This document shows positions 25,301 through 63,756 of a stretch of DNA of 64,000 nt, piece by piece (position 1 is the stretch's first letter; each line of letters opens with the position of its first letter). The stretch spans positions 189,633,838 through 189,697,837 of the forward strand of contig OU015492.1 in the NCBI GenBank assembly GCA_907164885.2, in the 5' to 3' direction. A program made the position numbers and the translations under genes. Under the pieces are notes generated by a model. That model was given only the letters and a program-made list of their open reading frames with translations, had not been told where the DNA came from and ran no database searches. This DNA is from Dolomedes plantarius. Its lineage: Eukaryota > Arthropoda > Arachnida > Araneae > Dolomedidae.

Positions 25301-26378
25301 ATTAAAGCTATCAAAATATTTACATGATTAGCAAAGAACCGCAAACACGCAGAAATTTCTAATCCAATTATTTAATGAATTTCATTTAATTTGTTCCCTG
25401 TGGAAACTTTCTTTTAAAACTCGACTTTTAACAGAAAACTTAATTCTGCTATTGTACGTTACAGCATACCAAGCCATAATCTTTAAAAACTTTGAAGGTT
25501 AAAACGTGGTTGATCCTCAATATATTGAAAAATGTTTTTAAAGAAGTAATGTTTGAAATTTCGAAAATGCTAGCTAAATAAGTCAAAACTTTAATTAAAC
25601 ACGGTTAGATAATTCTGTATATTCCTATCGTTAAGATATTAGGTAGGATTCCTTAAATATGTGCTTTAGAAACTTAAAAATGGCTTTTCTCTTTTTCATG
25701 GTAAATAGGTTTTACAGACGCAGATATCTCCCAGAATTTTCAAAACGTGTTTTATTTATAAGTACAACATTTTATATTCAATAAATGTTATGATATTTAT
25801 GAGCAACACAAAACACTCAACAAAGAAATTTCTACCTCTGTATAACATATCCCTTTTTGTGAAACTGCGTTACAAGGCAAAAAATGATTGTGCCTAGAAG
25901 TAATTTTCATATTTTCGCAAAGAAAACTGAAAGGTTGAGCTTTTTGTTCCAAATGAAATAGCATTACGGTTTAAGTTTTACATTTGCAGCAATTTATATT
26001 TATCTTTGAAAGTCTGTGATATTCTTCATGTTCAAAAGACAGCTACGTAAATCATAGTTTATATATTACCAAAGCTATATTTATTTACCAACTTGACTCA
26101 TGCGGTTATGTGGTTATATCGTGAAACTATTTTCAATCTAATCTGCTGTATGCTGACTTTTTACTAACCCCTAATACTCCTGATATATTGAATACTATCA
26201 TTTTGACTGATTTTTTTTTTATTTATCAGATGTCCTCACATTTGACAACACGTACAACTGGCTGAGCTCAAAGGAAATTGAATACTGTGTAAATGTAATA
26301 CAAACCAGTACCTTGAAGAATAGAAACATATGCAGTCCTTCTTTTTTAAATGAAACGTTAACAATCAAGAACCTTTAA
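8159..26378 (+). CDS. Gene A: SEC14-like CRAL-TRIO/GOLD lipid-binding protein (3' seven exons, 5' end missing)
   Basis: Seven exons join in frame with consensus GT..AG borders: 8159-8253, 9917-9995, 12770-12850, 14457-14543, 21263-21369, 24047-24347, 26230-26378 (stop TAA 26376-26378). By the numbering of paralogue B they encode about residues 110-408 of a protein near 408 aa, close to the usual 400-aa length of SEC14L proteins. The first five exons carry most of the CRAL-TRIO lipid pocket (DNYPEEM, APGYYVF, then GWKEKL and FLGGNRTDPDGNPLC). The 100-codon exon and the last exon form a GOLD domain (IQWEYLIQNNDIGFGLFYEG; LPMQRY; YVLTFDNTYNWL). Family role: shuttling or presenting hydrophobic ligands such as tocopherol, squalene or phosphoinositides in the cytosol; the ligand here is unknown. 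No signal peptide or membrane segment is seen. No counterpart of paralogue B exons 1-5 was found in 1-8158, so they probably lie upstream. No stop or frameshift in visible exons. Confidence 0.9.
8432..8622 (+). mobile_element. tRNA-derived SINE, family 3
   Basis: Head with ATGGTAAACTGG and B-box-like GTGTTCGAATCC, a body TTGGTTCACCTATATGGT, and an end ACAAAGTCCTCC. Same family as 16208-16428, 42618-42825, 53416-53610 and (minus) 20005-20195. Confidence 0.65.
9137..9196. repeat. (TA)n(TG)n microsatellite
   Basis: Compound repeat. Its counterpart in copy B (54118-57176) has a pogo-like and a mariner element inside the array. Confidence 0.95.
9917..9995 (+). CDS. Gene A exon (equivalent of gene B exon 7)
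   Basis: 79-nt exon between TTGCAG and GTGAGT. Encodes the CRAL-TRIO beta-strand VYAIVDLDTLTFGNATNKS, the position of the family's (I/V)xDxxGL motif. Paralogue at 57907-57985. Confidence 0.9.
10130..11575. other. Duplicated intronic stretch with ORF debris, unrecognised
   Basis: Conserved against 58130-59620. Short open pieces occur in both copies (58210-58440 in B; 11244-11570 in A), but the frames are broken differently and I cannot assign a family. Probably an old repeat. Confidence 0.4.
12770..12850 (+). CDS. Gene A exon (equivalent of gene B exon 8)
   Basis: 81-nt exon between TTTGTAG and GTGAGT. Encodes EQCLRIFRMLQDNYPEEMKA and ICVIN; the DNYPE element is a hallmark of SEC14/CRAL-TRIO domains. 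Paralogue at 60759-60839. Confidence 0.92.
13229..13298. repeat. (TA)n microsatellite
   Basis: About 35 TA units; homologous to a shorter array at 61221-61262. Confidence 0.97.
13466..13624 (-). mobile_element. tRNA-derived SINE, family 1
   Basis: On the minus strand GATGGCCGAATGGCTAACG then GGTTCGAGTCCC, and a CCAAA-like tail. Present at the homologous site in copy B (61434-61615), so inserted before the duplication. Confidence 0.78.
14381..14404. repeat. (TA)n microsatellite
   Basis: Twelve TA units just before a gene A exon; the homologous array at 63348-63434 is much longer. Confidence 0.95.
14457..14543 (+). CDS. Gene A exon (equivalent of gene B exon 9)
   Basis: 87-nt exon between TTTTAG and GTAAGT. 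Encodes APGYYVFIYSIMKTLMSNAM and IRKFIVFGK, the usual NAPxxF...K.VLG segment of the lipid-binding domain. Paralogue at 63487-63573. Confidence 0.92.
14738..15092 (-). mobile_element. tRNA-derived SINE, family 2
   Basis: On the minus strand: GGGAGCAGTGGCCCGGTTGG head, GGCTCGATGCTC near the B-box, CTCTGGAGGTGCGAGG and GTGTTCCGGTCTCGTCACTT in the body. Related to 17281-17605 and 42165-42450; paralogue at 63757-64000. Confidence 0.7.
16208..16428 (+). mobile_element. tRNA-derived SINE, family 3
   Basis: Body TTGGTTCACTTAAACGGTGC, AGTAGCCAGCAAGAC, GACAAAGTGCCTCC, ending in an A-run. Confidence 0.65.
17203..17274 (+). pseudogene. tRNA-Trp pseudogene
   Basis: 72 nt that lines up with animal tRNA-Trp(CCA): D-arm CGCGCAACGG, anticodon stem TCTGA/TCAGA, AAGGTT variable region and ATCACGTC near the 3' end. 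The anticodon loop is GTCGAGA (CGA where CCA is expected). The acceptor stem has mismatches, and the T-loop is TCAAAA rather than TTCAAAT. It stands next to a SINE. Alternatively it is the head of a Trp-derived SINE. Confidence 0.72.
17281..17605 (+). mobile_element. tRNA-derived SINE, family 2
   Basis: Head GGGGGCACGGTAGCCCCGTT, B-box-like region GGTTGCGAATTCGATGCC, body CTCTGGAGGTGCGGGACC, end CACCTATATGGTGTCCCC shared with family 3, and an AATAAATAAATAAA tail. Confidence 0.72.
19362..19845. mobile_element. hAT-like non-autonomous relic
   Basis: The left part has CTGGGCCGCATTGG. The right end has GGGCCGCATGCAGCGGCCGC followed by GTGTTTGACAAGC. GGCCGCATGCGGCC...GTTTGACA is a known terminal signature of hAT elements. 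AT-rich interior without ORF; exact ends not certain. Confidence 0.6.
20005..20195 (-). mobile_element. tRNA-derived SINE, family 3
   Basis: On the minus strand AATGTTGGTTCACCTATATG and an unusual tail region GTGGCTGGGC. Degenerate head. Confidence 0.55.
21105..21130. repeat. (GT)n then G-run
   Basis: Low-complexity GTGTGTGTG followed by ten G. Confidence 0.9.
21263..21369 (+). CDS. Gene A exon: end of CRAL-TRIO domain
   Basis: 107-nt exon between TGTACAG and GTAAGC; completes the split codon from the previous exon. Encodes NGWKEKLLGDIDAEVLPAFL and GGNRTDPDGNPLCKTS. This matches the family's closing segment, where the chain ends with LPxxYGG followed by DPDGNP-C. The preceding 6.7-kb intron is rich in SINEs. 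Confidence 0.92.
21408..21585. mobile_element. pogo/Tigger-type MITE
   Basis: 178 bp. Begins CAGTGAAACCTCGATATATC and ends with the inverted form (CAGTGGAACTTTGATATATT read from the other end). No coding capacity. Inserted 38 nt after a gene A exon. Confidence 0.8.
22600..24046. other. Intron of gene A, nothing else recognised
   Basis: AT-rich intron sequence with no supported ORF, RNA or repeat. Confidence 0.7.
24047..24347 (+). CDS. Gene A exon: GOLD domain
   Basis: 301-nt exon, 100 codons plus one base, between TTCAAAAG and GTGAGT. Begins VYHFGK (equivalent of the RKYY segment), continues through a basic patch, then the GOLD beta-sandwich core: VDVMIEGSLIQWEYLIQNND, IGFGLFY, ELLPMQRYD, RAKTAGK. 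GOLD domains in SEC14L proteins are thought to mediate protein or membrane contacts. Confidence 0.93.
24348..26229. other. Last coding intron of gene A
   Basis: AT-rich, no ORF over about 90 codons, no repeat family recognised. Confidence 0.7.
26230..26378 (+). CDS. Gene A terminal coding exon
   Basis: Acceptor ATTTATCAG. Encodes YVLTFDNTYNWLSSKEIEYC, completing the GOLD fold (family motif Y-V-L-x-F-D-N-T-Y-S), then about 30 unconserved residues and TAA at 26376-26378. Confidence 0.92.
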
Positions 26379-26540
26379 CAGCATGTTATCAGAATTACAC
26401 TTCCATGTATAAAACAAATTTGATCTAGGATTTTAGAGCTAAAAGGTTTTGCTCGGAGTGCAGTGGATCGACTGTCGGTTTGATTCTAATATCCAGTGGA
26501 AATATTTTGTTAATTTATTATTACATTTTTTCTCAGTTAA

Positions 26541-26546
26541 AATAAA
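26541..26546 (+). promoter_or_regulatory. Candidate polyadenylation signal of gene A
   Basis: AATAAA 163 nt after the gene A stop codon. Placement is reasonable, but AATAAA is frequent in AT-rich DNA. Confidence 0.4.
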
Positions 26547-28265
26547 ATATATTACATTAACTGCAAAATCTGTAATATAATAAAATATGTTTTTTTATTT
26601 GTTTATTAATGTGTTCACTGTTTTATGTCGTCAATTCCCGCTACTTTCCGTCAAATCGATCTGAACTCACACTTTTGAATGGCGAGCAGAATTTTAGAAT
26701 GAAAAGTGTAGGTCTTCAAGACTTAGCTATAATTATAAAGGCTCATGTGGCTCTCCTACTTTTAAGGTTTGATTCTTTTTCTTGATTTTCAATATGACAA
26801 ATATAGTTATACAAATAATTTATGACAATAACTCTACGAATTTTATTATTTGCCGTAGGTGGGATTAAGCTTGAAATATAAATAGATGCTTCATTAGCAA
26901 ACAATTTATCCATTAACTCGAAGAAAAACAAATTATTTAAATGTTGGGATCCTTGCAGGAGCAGAATATGAAACTATCTTTTCATTCTTCTTCCTAGGAA
27001 AGAAAAAAATCATACCGGATTTTGTCACAATAAAGGGACATGGTCAATATTTTACAAATTCGACATCACAAACTGCGAAAGGTTAAAATATACTTAATTA
27101 GTTATAGACAGAGATTTTTCCCTAAATACGTAGATATACTGGCGTTTGTTCAATGCAGAAGCCGTTTTCCTTCGGTACTAGAGAAAGACTGAGTATTTAG
27201 CCCCATTGGATGCTTGTAACAATTCGGAATCATCATTAAACTTTTTTGTTTTGGACAAGTTATACTTTGAGCAGCAAAAAATTACAATTATGATAGAAAA
27301 TAAATAAAATAAATCCACAGTTGAAAGGAAAAGGATCAGCACAGTTACAACTCTGTTGAAAGATTTATGAATAACTGAAAATTTTAAAGTGAGCGTTATA
27401 GAGAACTTTTGATATCAGACTTAACTGCTAAAAGCCTAAGAGAGAATATCCACTGACAAATCAAGCTAGATATATAAATTCGACAGTGCAATTCTGCGTA
27501 CTTACCATACTTGGACTTAATTGACATAAGGACATTCTAGACAGCTTCTTCTGGGATTTCAAGCACATATCTGGGGTACGTCAGAGAAGGAAGGCAGGCC
27601 CGTATTAGGCGAGTCATACAGCCGCATTCCGTATATTCACACAATAATGAAATATGGTACCACATTAAGCGCTGTCGACAAACACAGATAATTACGCGAG
27701 ATGACATAAGTAGTGATCGGAAAAGACATTAGATGTTAGCAATGGATGGACGATCTTTCTAGATTCAAGGAATGTACGCGTTTTAAGCCACACTGTTGAA
27801 CAGGGCGTTAAAAAGTAAGCCAGAACTCGGGAAGATGCATTGCTTAACAGACGCGTGTTACTCCGGAGCGGACAAACAAAATGGTTTTCCGTCATCTTGT
27901 AAGAATGTAGCCTTGGGTTTAAAACCTGGGTTTTTTCAAATATGTGGAACTCCAGTTAATGTTATCTGTTCTTGGCCTTCGACTGAACTTTCTCGGTGAT
28001 AAAGACAAACTGCAACCCACCAGAGCATTAAATAGGAAATTCGGACAATGTCCGAAAAAATGCTCACATCGCGAATGGATCATTGACAAATGTGCCCCGT
28101 CCGAAATGTTACATTACTTCGGAATTCGTGTACTTGAATTTGATCAATTCGCGATCGGAGAAATGAGCAGTGAGCCAAGTTCGATATCACACTTGGAGGA
28201 TGGGCGAAACACCTCCACATCGATAAAGGAGCCAAGCCCGATTATGACTTACTAACGCATCCCGA
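26547..28265. other. Intergenic DNA between gene A and the integrase relic
   Basis: Short SINE-1-like scrap near 27200. From about 27600 base composition rises, with short ORFs (27796-27999, 27944-28255) in no recognisable family; they may be the decayed N-terminal part of the integrase element that follows. Confidence 0.45.
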
Positions 28266-28605
28266 TAACGAGGACAGTTTTACCTCCTTGACATGCAATC
28301 AGAGCCTGATCGTGATTATAAATTCATTTTGAACTATCAAGATCATCTTACCAAATTCCCTTTTATACGGCCACTGAAAACGAAAACGGCTGAAGAAATT
28401 TCTTAGAATTTAATGGATATTTTTGTGTCATGAGAGCTCTCTCTATTTTGCAGTCCCATAATGGACATGAGTTCTCGAATAAAATCATAAAAGAGTTAGC
28501 ATATATGTTTGAAGCAAAAATTCTTCATGGAAAACCCAGACAGTCATAAAGCCAAGGCTCCGTCGAACGTGCAAACCAATATGTTCGTGATATGTTGGTG
28601 ACTTG

Positions 28606-30435
28606 TGTAATAGCGTTATTTTATAGTGGTTAGTACTTGGAATAATATATCGTGATAATGAGTGATTACTCAAATGTTTATATATGAATCAATTTATTAA
28701 ACAAACAGATTAATATATACATATATCGATTACACTTTCATTTCTCCAATGCACCCTCCTAAACTAATGTATATTCATATTTCTCGTGTGCTAATTGCTA
28801 CCAATATTGTTAATTCATTTCTTAAACACATACGTTAATACATTATCTCACAATTGCAATCCGCTACCAATTATTAATTCACTTCTTAAACATATACGTT
28901 AATACATTAATTATCAGGTGCAATTTACTACCAATTAGTAATTCATTTCTTAAACATATACGTTAATACACTATCTCACAACTGCAATCCGCTACCAATT
29001 ATTAATTCACTTCTTAAACATATACATTAATACACTAATTCTCCGGTGCAATTTACTATCAATTATTAATTCATTTCTTAAACACATACGTTATTACACA
29101 ATTTTTAAACACTCCAGTGATATATATCTATGGTAACATATATAACATCAATTATAATTGCTCCCGTCATTAACCTACGTAATCCCCTTATTTAACCTAA
29201 CCCAGTAATCCTTTTAAATTCTGAGCATTGATAAAGAATAAATTCGTTAAATTTCTCCCTACCTTGGGCTGCCGGAACAATACGGACCTTCTCCTTGGAC
29301 AACAGAGACCGGCGAAATGCGCCTTCTTCCTATTGACTAATGGCGCGATGGTCAGGGCTTGCTTGGGCTACCGGGACCTTCGACGGTGGGTTTCGGCCAG
29401 AGACAGTGTCAACTCCTCGGTGATCTTAAAGAGGGCCTTAGCTGTTTAGGGTAAGGGTCATCGGGGTGATGCGCTTATCTGGTGGCGGTGACCTTGCGTC
29501 TGGTTCGGCTCGGTGCGGGATCTCATCAATCTACTGGTCACTTCTCATGCAGGGCATCAATGATTTGTACATTTCGCCTATGTATCAGGGGCTGGCGTCT
29601 GCAGACTTTTGGGTGTTGGGTACTTCGACGTCCTGACATTAATTGCTGCGTGTTTCTCGCCTTTGGAATTGGCGGCCTGCATCTATTACTTCCCTCGTCA
29701 TTCCATCTATTCCTTCCTCCAGACGACTATTAATATGGACTTATTAATAGGCCATGCTCAATCGGCTGCGGCCTTTCCTCCTATTTATCAGCTCTCCTAG
29801 CAATCAGTTCTCCGCTACTCAGATCCCAACTGCTATGCTTGTCTGCTCTCTCGATTCTGTTGCTTTTTCAGATCTCTCTGACATCATTCTGTTCTACTTT
29901 TCTCTTAATTTCACTTAGGCTTCTTCGCCCTGGGCCATCATTTGCGACACCCAATAACCAATGAGTCTCTCTTCATCCTATCATTGGACGTCATATCTTT
30001 TACCCCTTTCCTTTTTGCTCCAATCTACATCACGGAGGGCGGTGGCTATATATCGATACTCTGTTATCTGGGGTGCTACTAACACCCCCGTATTATCACG
30101 CTATCATTTAGACCGCTGTTTATCCACTAACGAAGTCAACTTCATACATTCTTATCTTCCATTTTTATCTTCTAACTTCGGATATCTACATCTTCAATTT
30201 TCGACTTCTCAGCTCATTATAACCAGCTGGACCCCTTATACTGTCAATATTCTCTTCCCTTTGACATTAACTTATCCATCTTAACCCAAACCATTCGTTA
30301 AACGTCGCTGTGTCTTGACTCGTTGCCTGTTCTCCAAACTTCGTTACTCGTTTTTCACTTTTAATCACGTCGTTTTCTGCACGTGGGACCTGTCCCTTCT
30401 CTTTTCTACGAAAAATGTCGTTTTCCTCTGCGACA
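28606..30435. mobile_element. Solo LTR (1830 bp)
   Basis: Begins TGTAATAGCG and ends CTCTGCGACA (TG...CA). It is flanked on both sides by ACTTG (28601-28605 and 30436-30440). Removing it rejoins the integrase reading VRDML.T / WMAV. It contains a tandem-repeat block and a GC-richer half with CCAAT and TATATA motifs near 29955 and 30045. No gag-pol body and no second LTR are seen. Retroelement clade not determinable. Confidence 0.88.
28695..29105. repeat. Tandem repeat inside the solo LTR
   Basis: About six to seven degenerate copies of a unit near 60 nt around CTACCAATTATTAATTCA, CTTCTTAAACATATACGT and TAATACA. Confidence 0.88.
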
Positions 30436-31616
30436 ACTTGGATGGCAGTCAATTAGACAAGTCAGTGGGCAGAAGGCTTACGAATCGTTCAAATGAAACA
30501 AAAATCATACCTACCATCGTGGAATCATCAGAAGCCCATTCGGAGCTCTGTTTGGTGTTCCACTTACTAACGGATTTCCACAAGAATTGTGTTGGTCAAC
30601 GAACCTTGAGACTGAAGAACAACTTGAAGAGGTTTTGGCCAACATTCCTGAAAGTAAACATGAAACTGATTCATCAGACTCTGAAAAGTCTGATGTGTCC
30701 ATCTTACGAAAAAGGAAGGCGATAACTGAAGAGAAACGGGCTGATTGAGCCAAAAAAAAAAGGAAAAAAGCAAACGAACGAAATGCTAAGAGGTAGTGAC
30801 TCTAAATTTCCTCCCATGAGCATCGGTCAGAACGTTGTGTTACGGATTCCAGAACTCGACAGAGGAAGAGCTGCGCCCAGGAATGTGATAGCTGTGATAA
30901 TGGAAGTGAACGATGATGGGCTATACAAAATCGGTACGAAATCCGGAATATTGGAGAAGTTATATTCCAGAAAGGAATTCCAAGTGACTGAAGGTAACTT
31001 CATATCTGAAACAGACGTCCCAAGTTTCGTACACTCACTTCAAACCACACTTACCTTGAATCAGGAAGCTCACAAGGTTTTGTCCACTGCAATTATTGAA
31101 AGCAGTGTGACAGGAAAAGATGCAATTGCATATCAACTGGAATCAAATGTAACTCAAAGTCCCATGGCAATTCTGCCTGCAAGAATAAGTAAGAGTACAT
31201 TTTTCATAATTTTTTCCCTCATTTATTATTTTACTATGTGTTCATGTTTTTCACTATGGACGTACTTTTATAACTATGAGGTTTTTAAAATAGTAAATAC
31301 ATATCGTTAAAACGATCTTTTAACTCATTTCATTCATTTTATTTAGTCAAATAATGAGAGTTAAAAATGACTGTTTTCTGACTTTGATCATCTTTCAACT
31401 ACCCATTCGCAAAAAGAGAAATTTAGAAAACTGAAAGTGCGAAATAAAATTAAGTTTCGTACTCTGAGCACTTCTTATTTGGCCATATGCGAAAAGGTCA
31501 TTTGTAATGACCCAAGTTCGAAATAATGTAACGTTTCGGGCTTGGCGCATTTGGCTGTGATCCATTCACGTTGTGAGCATTTTTTTAAGACATTGTCCCA
31601 TTTCGGAGTTGGGTTC

Positions 31617-31619
<3 letters not shown>

Positions 31620-31694
<75 letters not shown>
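31620..31694. repeat. (TA)n microsatellite
   Basis: TA array adjoining a Tc1 terminus CAGGGATTATCCAAAATAGT. Confidence 0.97.
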
Positions 31695-31696
<2 letters not shown>

Positions 31697-32100
31697 GGAT
31701 TATCCAAAATAGTGGAAACACCTCTCCGAAACAGGTATTTAGAACTTAATATGGTGTTGGAGTATGTATGGCAAATATTACTGTTTGAAATCTCCTTGGA
31801 AAGGACGCTTACGTGTCCTGCATGGTTGTAAAGTGGTGTATTGTGTGCATTGTTGTAAGGCGGTACACTATTCTTCAAGGATCAACTGTTCAAATTTCTT
31901 GAGAGATGCTAGAGGGGGATAACGGGATCGTATAATGTTTTCTAACACAGGATCTCAGTGGCTCCAGGATGTTAAAGCCTGGTGATTGTTCAACCAGGAA
32001 ATATGACCAATTTCATCATCATATTCCTGTAACCGTGATTTAACATTTTCATCTGTCCCGCTGCGGATGGAGGCGTACCTTTTCGCACTCTTTTTGACTT
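31695..32100 (-). pseudogene. Tc1-like transposon fragment, 3' end with transposase remnant (unit 1)
   Basis: Terminal CAGGGATTATCCAAAATAGT next to the (TA)n. The minus strand carries decayed C-terminal transposase sequence (LENIIRSRYPPLASLKKFEQ LILEE region, corresponding to the family's IEN.W..) with stops. Only the last third of the element is present. Confidence 0.65.
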
Positions 32101-32878
32101 CCTAGAAGGACTTTTATCCTAGAATATGAGTTGCGCTCAGGAATGTGATAGCTGTAATAACGGAGGTGAACGATGATGGGTTATACGAAATCGGTAAGAA
32201 ATCCGGAATATTGGAGAAGTTATATTCCAGAAAGGAATTCCAAGTGACTGAAGATAACTTCATATCTTAAACAGACGTCCCAAGTTTCGTACACTCACTT
32301 CAAACCACACTTACCTTGAATCAGGAAGCTCACAAGGTTTTGTCCACTGCAATTGTAGAAAGCAGTGTGACAGCAAAAGATGCAAGTGCCTATCAACTGG
32401 CATCAAATGTAACTCTTAGTCCCATGTCAATTCTGCCTTCAAGAATAAGTAACAGTGTATTTTTCATAATTTTTTTCCATCATTTATTATTTTACTATGT
32501 GTTAATTTTTTTCACTATGGACATACTTTTATAACTATGAGGATTTTATAATAGTAAATACATATCGTTAAAATGATGTTTTAACTCATTTCATTCATTT
32601 TATTTAGTCAAATAATTAGAGTTAAAAATGACTGTTTTCTGACTTTGATCATCTTTCAACTACCCATTCGTAAATAGAGCAATTTTGAAAACTCAAAGTG
32701 CGAAATAAAATTAAGTTTCGTACTTTGCGTAATTCTGATTTGCCCATATGCGAAATGATCATTTGTAATTGACCCAAGTCCGAAATAATGTAACGTTTCG
32801 GGCTTGGCGCATTTGGCTGTGATCCATTCGCGTTGTGAGCATTTTTTTCGGACATTGTCAGATTTCAGAGTTAGGTTC

Positions 32879-32881
<3 letters not shown>

Positions 32882-32944
<63 letters not shown>
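32882..32944. repeat. (TA)n microsatellite
   Basis: Homologue of 31620-31694 in unit 2, shorter, with one TG interruption at the end. Confidence 0.97.
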
Positions 32945-32948
<4 letters not shown>

Positions 32949-32949
32949 A

Positions 32950-33360
32950 CAGGGATTATCCAAAATTGTGGAAACACCTCTTCGAAACAGGTATTTAGAA
33001 CTTAATATGGTGTTGGAGTATGTTTGGAAAATAATACTGTTTGAAATCTCCTTGGAAAGGATGCTTACGTGTCCTGCATGGTTGTAAAGTGGTGTATTGT
33101 GTGCATTGTTGTAAGGTGGTACACTATTCTTCAAGGATCAACTGTTCTAATTTCTTGAGAGATGCTAGAGGGGGATAACGGGATCATATAATGTTTTCTA
33201 ACACAGGATCTCAGTGGCTCCAGGATGTTAAAGCCTGGTGATTGTTCAATCCAGGAAAAATGACCAATTTTATCATCATGTTCCTGTAACCGTGATTTAA
33301 CATTTTCATCTGTCCCGCTGTGGATGGAGCCGTACCTTTTCGCACTATTTTTGACTTCCT
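32950..33360 (-). pseudogene. Tc1-like transposon fragment (unit 2)
   Basis: Duplicate of 31695-32100; same CAGGGATTATCCAAAATTGT terminus. Confidence 0.65.
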
Positions 33361-33382
33361 AGAAGGACTTTTATCCTAGAAG

Positions 33383-33525
33383 GCCTAGAAGGCCCTAGAA
33401 GGTAGTTCCTAGAAGGCCCATATCCAGACTAGATTCGAATTCGTCCGGATTCGAACCAACCAACCCCAGGTCCAGGCTCAACGCGATACCGCTGGGCTGC
33501 ATCGCACACGGGCCGAAATACGTTT
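33383..33525 (-). mobile_element. tRNA-derived SINE fragment, other family
   Basis: On the minus strand GCAGCCCAGCGGTATCGCG (A-box region) and GGTTCGAATCC (B-box), followed by a TTCTAGG-rich tail. The tail repeats the CCTAGAAGG motif of the adjacent tandem unit. Confidence 0.6.
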
Positions 33526-33599
33526 CGAAAAGTATTATACGATTTTGTTCAGCTTGGCCATATTGTAAATTATTAGAAGAAAATTCGGTCAAAGCACCG

Positions 33600-36101
<2,502 letters not shown>

Positions 36102-36186
36102 CGGTGAATCCTCTCTAGATGGCCACCCAAATAAACGGCGACTTCTTTTCGGAAGCATGACTGGCCGCCTTAGAGAAGTTTCACCA
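36102..36186. mobile_element. 85-bp MITE with terminal inverted repeats
   Basis: The left arm GGTGAATCCTCTCTAGATGG and the right arm read inward GGTGAAACTTCTCTAAGGCG form an imperfect inverted repeat, TA on both sides. Likely derived from a pogo/Tc1-type element. Confidence 0.72.
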
Positions 36187-36189
36187 TAT

Positions 36190-37010
36190 ATATAAAATTA
36201 ATTTAAAGCTGTAACCTTTTACAAATATGTTTTTATTAATTACCAAGAAAGGAATTGAAAAAGAAGATGAAATAGAGATAAATTAATGCTCTTAGTTTGA
36301 GAAAATATTGGATAAAGAAGTGAAACTCAGATGAAAGGACAGTGTTTAATTGCTAGCTATTAGCTATAAAAACTTAAGGATCTTGCCTTAATAGTGACTA
36401 GATTCTTTGAAATTATGAAATCAAGAAACAAATATATTTTTTGCTCTTTTTTATACATTTAATGCCATGAAAAATTTTATCGGTCTTTTTGAAAAGCAGT
36501 CTCCTCATTTTTTTAAAATTTTTCATGAGAAGCAAAACACTTTCAATATCTGACATCTTAACGCAATAATAATAAATAATGATAAAAAAATTATATATAG
36601 ACAAGAAAAATAGGGCGTAGAATGTGATTACATGAGCCAAAGATATGAATAATATCATAGTTCATAGGAAAGAAGGTGGAATTCTGCGTATGTCCTGCAC
36701 AGGTTCACTTTGAAAACGCGCCATCTCTTGAAGGTTACTCTTTCTCTAACTGACTGACAAAAGCCTGGTCTTATTTGGCTGCTTTAGCTAGTGAGAAATG
36801 ATCCTATTTCTTATGAAATAGATGAATAGGATTATTATGAGACTGAATCTGCCAAAAAGTTGTTTTATGAAAAAAGTGGAGATGACCCCTTTTCAAATTG
36901 ACCGATTCAATTATATTCATTTCTAGAAAGATTTATTTACCAAAAGGATTACTATTTCGTTGTTGCATTTAGGTTATTTTTGAATTCTGTGATCCTGAAA
37001 GCTAAGCAGA
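36190..37010. other. Upstream region of gene B
   Basis: Contains the presumed promoter or 5' UTR. No TATA box at a convincing distance can be named in such AT-rich DNA. Confidence 0.4.
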
Positions 37011-63573
<26,563 letters not shown>

Positions 63574-63756
63574 GTAAGTAAAGAATTATCATGTCATCTA
63601 AACTATCTTTAAACATAATATGAATAATCAAAATATTTTGGTGTAGGAAACTGATAATTTAAGAACAATTACGTGTCTTGTCTCAAAAGTTAGTAGAAGA
63701 ATTATTTGTTTTACTTATTAGATGTTTGTCGCGTTGAACGGTGTTGTTCTTTCCAA

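Larger units (their letters stand above)
28270..31195 (+). pseudogene. KRBA2/SCAND3-like integrase element, broken
   Basis: The first part (about 28270-28605) reads, through stops and shifts, LLDMQSEPDRDYKFILNYQD, FIRPLKTKTAEEIS, SHNGHEFSNKIIKELAYMFE and GSVERANQYVRDML. This is an rve integrase fold as in KRAB-A-domain-containing protein 2-like repeats of animals. An LTR interrupts the ORF after VRDML. The second part (30441-31195) has PFGALFGVPLTNGFPQELCW, an acidic linker, then KFPPMSIGQNVVLRIPELDR and the GLYKIGTKSGILEKLYSR C-terminal domain. Several stops and frameshifts; a transposon-derived relic, not a host gene. Confidence 0.82.
30865..32124 (+). repeat. 1.26-kb tandem duplication, unit 1
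   Basis: Contains the integrase C-terminal segment, about 400 bp downstream DNA, a (TA)n array and a Tc1 end with transposase remnant. Followed directly by unit 2 with offset 1260. Confidence 0.93.
32125..33381 (+). repeat. 1.26-kb tandem duplication, unit 2
   Basis: Same content as unit 1 at roughly 94-95% identity by eye. The integrase segment here has an added stop (ISETD becomes IS*TD) and is non-coding. Junctions at CTTTTATCCTAGAA. Confidence 0.93.

Noticed and set aside
28700..29105. Possible CRISPR-like array
   Set aside because: The units are contiguous degenerate tandem repeats without unique spacers, inside an LTR of a eukaryotic genome.
29228..30284. Several overlapping ORFs of 60-107 aa within the solo LTR
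   Set aside because: They overlap in different frames without known domains. The GC-richer LTR sequence explains their openness.
28270..31195. KRAB-A-domain-2-like integrase as a host gene
   Set aside because: Stops, frameshifts and an LTR insertion break it. The family is transposon-derived and repetitive in animal genomes.
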